A DNA stretch of 64,000 nt from Halocaridina rubra (Eukaryota; Arthropoda; Malacostraca; Decapoda; Atyidae), in contig JAXCGZ010005753.1 of assembly GCA_037179515.1 (NCBI GenBank), positions 62,001 to 126,000 on the forward strand. The letters run 5' to 3'. The notes beneath the pieces were generated by a model. It worked only from the letters and a program-made list of their open reading frames with translations, had not been told where the DNA came from and made no database searches. Position numbers and translations under genes: made by a program. Shown in pieces: positions 57,718 through 64,000 of the stretch (its first letter is position 1; the number at the start of each line of letters is the position of its first letter).

Positions 57718-57954
57718 GATTCAACAAATCAGATGGATGGATTCGGTTTTACGTCACGAACTTCCTTTTCTACTAAGGGCTAGGACGGTTGCCTTCTTAC
57801 GAAGGACTTGTTTTGGCAGATGTAATCGTTACCCTGAGTGTATGCCCTTACTAACCTCAGTTCGTGACAGGGTGCGAACCCTCGACCTGCCGCCTCAGAG
57901 TCGCAGACGCTACCATTTTGCCACGGAGACTACTCGATTCACTAAATTAGAATG
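57718..57954 (-). mobile_element. tRNA-headed SINE (family S) inserted in a family A LINE
   Basis: Body about 57736-57935. The flanks GATTCAACAAATCAGATG and GATTCACTAAATTAGAATG are an imperfect target duplication made from LINE sequence. Same minus-strand head and body as the copies at 0.9 and 54.0 kb. Confidence 0.82.
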
Positions 57955-58377
57955 TAAAGTAAAGAGCAAGGGCAAGACAGAATGATGGCATAGGAGTGGA
58001 CAATCAATAGTAGGAGGGGAACTTCAAATATATGGGAACGAAAGAGCTCTAAGGGTGCATGAATTGGCAGATTTATATATATAAATGCAGTTTTAACAGA
58101 TATGGCTAATGCTAGGGAGTAAAAAAAAATGTGAAAATGGCCTGGAGACGGGGATTTACTAGCATGAGAATATTATCTGTGAACATAGTTTGGTAAATAC
58201 ATTCATATATGTACTATATTAATACATACGTTCGTCCATACGGACATACACAAGCATGCACAAGTGCAGACAATCACGCACTAGTCTAAAACTTGGATTA
58301 AATAAGTATTATTATTGTACCTTATACAGATGTGGGTAGAGAGCAATGGCCTTTGCATAAATATATGTATTCATGTA

Positions 58378-59560
58378 TGTAATTACCTAATTGTGCTTAT
58401 GGGAAAGAGCCCCAAGCTCCTAACCCCCCCCCCCCCCTCATCTCCTGGTCAGTTCCATTTTGTACTCAATGATACTTATCATACTTGTCCTTAAAACTAT
58501 GGATTGAGATAGCATTAACTACCTCCTCGCTTAGCGAATTTCTATTATCAACAACTATTACACTAAAAAAGTACTTCCTTACATCCTGTAAAGAAGTTTT
58601 CTTTCGAAGCTTCAAACTATGACCTCTAGTTCTAGTGCCAGCCGTCAATATATCGATCACTATCCACTCTGTCATAACCATGAAGGAATTTAAAAACCGT
58701 CACTATATCCCCCCTAATTCTTCTAGGTTTGAGAGATGGTAAGTCTAATTCCCTCATGCATGCAATTACCTAATTGTGCTTACGGGAAAGAGTCCTATGC
58801 TCGTAGCTCCCCATCTCCTGGTCAGTTCCAGTTTTGTACTCAGAGATATCTATCATATTTGTCCTTAAAACTATGAATTGAGTTAGCATTCACTACTTCC
58901 TCGCTTAGCGAATTCATGTCATCAACTACTCTTACACCAAAATAGTACTTCCTTACATTCAGCAAAGAAGTTTTCTCACAAAGCTTCAAACTATGACCTT
59001 TAGTTTTAGAGCCAGCCATATCAAAATATCAATCCCTATCCACTTTGTCATAACCATGAAGGAATTTAAAAACCAGTACCATTGTCGTATGGCATTTCAT
59101 AGATGCCTATAGCCTCGTACGGCATTTCATGGATGCCTATAGTCGCCAGAGGGCAGAGAGCTTGCTCAGATACCCGCCGCCACCAGGAAGGCATACAGAG
59201 CCTGCGTGAGTTTTTAGTCTGAAGTCAGCCGCCGGGCAGAACCTACGTCCATAGTTAGCAACCTCCCCCTAAGGGGGCAGGAATAGTGAGTGACAAGAAC
59301 TATAGAAATGGGAGCTTTCAGGTGGTAAGCAATTGTATACTCTAATAAATAACTTTAAAGAAGATGTATTTCTGTTATCACCGACCTCACTACCAAATCT
59401 AAAATAATGTACTAAGAAATTCAGGTGAGAATAATTATCGTAGAAAGAGAAGTACTCTACGACACCATATCCTCCCCTAGTTCTTGTCGCTTCGAGTGAT
59501 GGTACGTCTAATTCCCTCAGCCTTTCCCCATAACTAAGACTGAGTATTTCTGGAATGTAT
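58378..59560 (-). mobile_element. Two chained family A 3' fragments, one split by a solo LTR
   Basis: 58378-58757 and 58758-59560 are both minus-strand 3' ends. The downstream one starts (in minus sense) exactly at the tail ...CAATTAGGTAATTG of the other. The second is interrupted at 59083-59464 by an LTR. A run of C at 58425-58437 is unusual. Confidence 0.82.
59079..59468. mobile_element. Solo LTR, 382 bp, TSD CCAT
   Basis: The body 59083-59464 begins TGTCGTA and ends TACGACA (perfect 7-bp inverted ends), with CCAT at 59079-59082 and 59465-59468. It interrupts the family A codons around VTVFKF. It contains an AATAAA near 59343 and two copies of GGCATTTCATRGATGCCTAT at its left end. A 4-bp duplication suits some Gypsy lineages. 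Confidence 0.85.
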
Positions 59561-59602
59561 GTATGTTTGTATGCATGTATGTATGTATGTATGTATGTAT
59601 GT
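59558..59602. repeat. (TGTA)n microsatellite
   Basis: About ten GTAT units with a few changes. Confidence 0.85.
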
Positions 59603-59825
59603 CAGCAACTTTCACGAGAAGCACGTGAACATTATAAATAATATTATTTTGACTACAAGAGAATATTGGAGTACCTTAGTGCTGAGTAGCATATGTATCT
59701 ACTCATCTTCTCAATAAACAATTACTTCTGAGGATGAGTACATAAATATACTCGTAAGCACTAAGATACTCTGTTGTTTCCTGTTTCTCCTCGTTGTATA
59801 TATAGTATGTATATGTATGTCAATG

Positions 59826-59897
59826 CCTAACAACAACAACAACAACAACAACAATGCTGCTACTAGTACTACTACTACTACTACTACTACTACTAAC

Positions 59898-59981
<84 letters not shown>
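59826..59981. repeat. Compound (AAC)n-(TAC)n-(AAT)n microsatellite
   Basis: About 9 AAC, 11 TAC and 29 AAT units in succession. Poly-Asn and poly-Leu frames are artefacts. Confidence 0.95.
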
Positions 59982-59982
<1 letters not shown>

Positions 59983-60119
59983 TACTGTTTTCACATCTAC
60001 TTACCACCTCTTCCTTTATTTCCTCGTCCATCTCTTCCACCTCCACGCCTCTCCTCTCTGAGAACACATCCCCCTCACATGGCATAACACGTGAGAAGGG
60101 GACACAATGCCCTTTCGGG

Positions 60120-60121
<2 letters not shown>

Positions 60122-60152
<31 letters not shown>
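60122..60152. repeat. (CA)n microsatellite
   Basis: About 14 CA units. Confidence 0.9.
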
Positions 60153-60232
60153 CTGCGGTGAGAAATATAACACTGCTTTCAGATATATATTATGATTTTT
60201 AGCTCAGTATTGCTTTAAATATTAGCTATAAC

Positions 60233-60680
<448 letters not shown>

Positions 60681-60689
60681 TAACCCCAG

Positions 60690-63262
60690 ATACTTAAAAA
60701 ACTAAAGTTCTTTAAGCAACTCCTCATTCACTTCTACATTCAAGCTGCCAACATTAACACTTCTCATGCATCTCATGACTTTACTATTACCAATATTCAC
60801 CTGCAAGTTCCTTTTATCACACACCCTAACATACTCAGTCAAAGAACAATTTAGTTCATTCTTATTATCAGCTACCAGTGCCATCTTATCTGCAAGTAGC
60901 ATCTAATTCAATTTCAAGAACCTTCCATAATCACCCATTAATTCCAAGCCTCTGTCTAATACTCCTTCGCTTACTTCCCTTACCAGTCCATCCATATACA
61001 CATTAAATGGTGACCCATAAAATCCACCTTAAAAATTCCTCCCACGAAAATTCCACCCATGAAATTTTCTCCCCATTTATTTCCACCACACGAAAATTCA
61101 CCAATTAACCAATACATTTTAATATTATGTTAGTTTCATTGTTAGGTTAAGTTAGGTTAAGTTAGGTTGAGCTAAGTTAGGTTTAATTTCATAGGGTGAA
61201 AAACTGGGGGGAGAAAATTTCGTGGGAGGAGTTTTCGTGGGAGGAATTTTCGGGGTGGATTTTACAGGGGTGGAATTTACATGAAATCCATTAAACAACC
61301 ATTGTGACATTACACAACACTGACATAACCTACATTCACCGTAAACAAATCACTCATACCATTCCCGACTCTTACACATGCTCTACTATTTATATAAAAA
61401 CTCTTCACAGCATTCAATAAACTTCCACTTATTCCGTGCAGTTGCAACACCTCTCTATCAACCCTGTCATACGCTTTCTCAGAGTTCAAATAAGCCCAAA
61501 AGTGTCTCTACTTTTCTCTAAGAAATTGCCACATACCTGTCTTACCACACACACCTGATCCACACATCCTCTTCCTCTCCTGAACCCATGTTGTTCTCCC
61601 TTAATCACTCTCTCAGTACCTTTCCTAATTCTCTCAATTAACAGTCTTCCATACACCTTACCAACTACACTCAAACCATATCCTCTAAAACTATGCACTC
61701 ATACTTATCTCCTTTCCTTTCCTAGAGTGGAACTAAATATGCATTCCTCTAATCAAATAAGAACTTCCCTTTCCTAAAACATACATTCAGCAACCTAACC
61801 ATTCACTCTACTAATGCCTCCCCACCTTTAGACAAGAATTCTACATGACATCTATCTATTCCTGGTGCTTTACCTGCATTCATTGCTCTCAATGCCAAAT
61901 GTACCTCCTCATTTGATATTTCTCTATCATTCTTTTCAGCCAACATTGGCATTCTCCATTCATTTCCCACAGACACAACCTTCGCCTCTATCATATTTCA
62001 CACTTAGCAGTTCCTTGAAATACTCAGCCCGTCTCTCTCACCATCTGGTCCTTTCACCCTCTCCCTACCAAACTCACCTTTCCTTTCAATATTCTCAGAC
62101 AAGCTTCTACCCCATATTGCATCTGTGTTTTCTCTTTGCCTCCCTCACCATGTGATTTGCTAACCTCCTTTTTGTACTATGCCTTTCATATGCCTCTACA
62201 ATATCTCTCTGTAATCATACCTCAGATGCCTGCTTCTTTTGAGCACTCACCTGCCCTTTCCACCATGCATCACCTTTCCTTTTACCTCCACCTATTAGTC
62301 TCCTTCCACACACTGCATCTGCACACTTCATAACTTCCTCCTTGAAATAACTCCATTCTTGTTCCACTTCCTCTTTCACTACATTCCACACATTCCTCGG
62401 ACTAACCTTATACTCATATTCTTTCTCTTTCTTATTTAGTTCAATTGCTTTTAGCACCTCTCTTCCTCTCTCGTTTCTCCTCTTTTTACACTTTTCTCCC
62501 ACTTTCACTCTACCTTCCACTAAATAATGATCAGATATTTCACCACTAGCTCCTCTCAGGACTTCACATCAATACTCTTCCAATCACCCTCCTGTCCACC
62601 ACAACATAATCCATTAAAGCTCTGTCAACTACTCTTCAATTATATACTCTGACCCACTCATACTTGTGCACATCCTTCTTTTTATATACAGTATTGGCAA
62701 TCAACATCTCTCTCAATACACATTTCTATCAATTTCTCTCCATTCTCATTCAGACCAAGTACTCCATACTTTCTAATTACACCATCCATTTGCTCATTCC
62801 CTACTCTAGCATGTAAATCTCCACTTCACATCAAATTCACTTTCATTCCCAAGTTTTCCATTCACTCGTTCAATTTCACCCAAATTTCTTCTCTTTCTTC
62901 CTCACTTCTCTTACCCCCATGGCCATATGTGCTCACAAGCGCCCAAACCTTGCATCCAAGTCTAATTTTAGCCACTAATAGTTGAGATGATACTTCCTTC
63001 AATTCCACACAAACTTATTTTTCTCTTCACTTACCAACAGAGCCACTCCCTCTCTTCCTCGATCTCTTTCAACTCCAGATACTTTACCCACTACACTCCC
63101 AAATGCCACCTCACTATTCCCTTTCATCTTTGTTTCTCTCAGAGCAAGCATATCCATCTTTCTCTCCACAAACATACTCCCTATCTCCTACCTCTTATTT
63201 CACTTACACCACAATCATGCACATTCAGAGACTCAGTTGTTAGGGTTCTTCCTGAATCTCTC
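60690..63262 (-). pseudogene. Family B LINE copy, endonuclease to RT, decayed, with foldback insert
   Basis: In minus order: endonuclease traces at about 63240-62560 (LNVHDCGVSEIRGR start, ETKMKG, VERDRGREGVAL); linker 62520-62215 (NVWNVVKEEVEQEWSYFKEE, CGRRLIGGGKRK); 61994-61803 (ISNEEVHLALRAMNAGKAPG, the RT entry motif); 61698-61486 (ERVIKGEQHGFRRGRGCVDQ); then 60902-60702 (LLADKMALVADNKNEL, where ADD has become ADK; NIGNSKVMRCMRSVNV). A 282-bp MITE interrupts it at 61008-61289. This is the longest family B copy here and shows that the family has an N-terminal endonuclease. Confidence 0.8.
61002..61295. mobile_element. 282-bp foldback MITE, TSD ATTAAA
   Basis: The body 61008-61289 is flanked by ATTAAA at 61002-61007 and 61290-61295 inside family B. 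The arms are inverted: AAATTCCTCCCACGAAAA on the left matches TTTTCGTGGGAGGAATTT on the right. The centre has TTAGGTTAAG repeats (61144-61180). No coding. Confidence 0.75.
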
Positions 63263-63387
63263 CTTCCAGAATACCCCAGCATTTCTTAGCCAAGGAAGAA
63301 AATACAGAGGCGCGGATTCCTCCGCTCATCCATATTTAGTCGACTTTTATGACAAGGAAAGAGTATTCTACCTCCTCTCTCAGGGGG

Positions 63388-63389
63388 TA

Positions 63390-63482
<93 letters not shown>
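63388..63482. repeat. (AAT)n microsatellite
   Basis: About 31 AAT units. Confidence 0.95.
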
Positions 63483-63483
<1 letters not shown>

Positions 63484-63489
63484 TGGTAA

Positions 63490-64000
63490 ATATGGAAACG
63501 AGATGGTTAAATAACAGCCATTATTACAAGTCAGTTTCTCATTCAAATGTTATATCAATTGCAGGTCCAATAACAGGTCAAATATCGAGCTACTGGGCAG
63601 GTCATATGACAGTTCAATTCAAAGTCTAATTACTGATTATATAGAAAGTCAAACGTCAGGACAATCTAAAGGTCACCTACTAACAGCTCAAAAACCAGGT
63701 AAAATTGCAGATCAAACAAGAAGTAAAAAATCATGATAATTTCAGGTCAACCATGCGGTCAATATACAGGTCAAAAGTCTCGTCAATTTGTCGGTAAAAT
63801 TTCAGGTCAAATAATAAGTCCAAGTCGGGCCAATTTACTTTGGAGATGTCAATTTAACAGTCAAATATATTTTACTATGTCATATGACCTGCATAGTGGC
63901 CCGATATTTGACCTATTATTGGATCTGCAGTTGATAACACCACTGAACTTGAAACTGACTTGTAATATTGGCTGTTATTTGACCTTGACTGTTATTTGAC
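63490..64000. repeat. CAGGTCAA-rich foldback, continues past the window
   Basis: The left arm about 63510-63610 (ACAAGTCAGTTTC, GGTCCAATAACAGGTCAAAT, GCAGGTCATATGAC) is inverted at about 63885-63990. Between and within the arms CAGGTCAA-like units recur every ~10-25 bp. No protein is supported. Confidence 0.75.

Larger units (their letters stand above)
57259..58200 (+). mobile_element. Family A copy A13, interrupted by (TA)n and a SINE
   Basis: VFDKVPHGRLIIKL, EGREQ and VSSGV homologues to 57495; (TA)n 57496-57580; VEEDAKIMKS and LHEWSNEWLMRFN to 57735; SINE; then a decayed C-terminal part to about 58160. Confidence 0.75.

Noticed and set aside
59711..60161. Poly-Leu, poly-Ile and poly-Asn frames
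   Set aside because: Compound trinucleotide microsatellite, open on both strands.

Overview
The window is eukaryotic genomic DNA, very probably from a decapod crustacean or a related arthropod. Reasons: long (AT)n, (CT)n and (AAT)n microsatellites; split genes with GT-AG introns; a very high load of non-LTR and LTR retrotransposons; arthropod-type TTAGG-like blocks; no sign of bacterial gene organisation. The organism call is inference. No ribosomal RNA, functional tRNA or CRISPR is visible.

Host gene. One host gene can be supported. Four short exons on the minus strand (12157-12263, 9107-9259, 2687-2908, 1951-2166) are bounded by good splice sites, join in compatible phases and end at a TGA at 1951-1953. 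Together they encode about 231 residues of a Ser/Pro/Lys-rich protein that I do not recognise. Its introns are full of transposons.

Family A LINE. Almost everything else is mobile DNA. The dominant element, called family A here, is a CR1/L2/Jockey-like LINE. It has a coiled-coil plus RRM-like ORF1, an endonuclease-RT ORF2, and a 3' tail of direct repeats of the type AATTAGGTAATCAC. About a dozen copies are present. One is almost full length (minus, 47417-52236), one is full length but broken (plus, 16263-21124), and the rest are 5'-truncated. From 12.4 to 23.1 kb, four copies lie head to tail, each starting in or beside the 3' tail of the one before.

Other elements, left to right: a Tigger-like transposase relic (1-781); tRNA-headed SINEs with target-site duplications; a Ty3/Gypsy gag-pro relic (9.9-11.1 kb); the 3' end of another LINE whose tail is shared with a SINE-like repeat; a CTGAAAC minisatellite (25-26.3 kb); a decayed Jockey-like LINE (28-31.9 kb) holding a TTAA-flanked piggyBac-type MITE; a family A copy split by a 968-bp solo LTR (33.4-34.4 kb); Jockey-like debris (35-37.5 kb); a three-level nest (37.6-45.5 kb); outward-facing tRNA-like foldback repeats (7.2-7.9, 23.2-23.7, 45.8-46.6 and 60.5 kb); a 181-bp tandem satellite (52.3-52.8 kb); a 382-bp solo LTR (59.1-59.5 kb); a second non-LTR family, called B here (41.5-44.9, 55.7-57.2, 60.7-63.3 kb); a 282-bp foldback MITE inside it; and a CAGGTCAA-rich foldback running off the right end.

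The nest is the best-resolved structure. A Gypsy element (LTRs 37614 and 45142, TSD ATGTC) was hit by family B (TSD TGACCAATGT), and that copy was then hit by family A. I see no new cellular pathway. The most unusual signals are the tail-to-head chaining of family A, the paired outward tRNA-like arms flanked by (AT)n, and the homopolymer tracts that break the reading frames of otherwise intact LINE copies.
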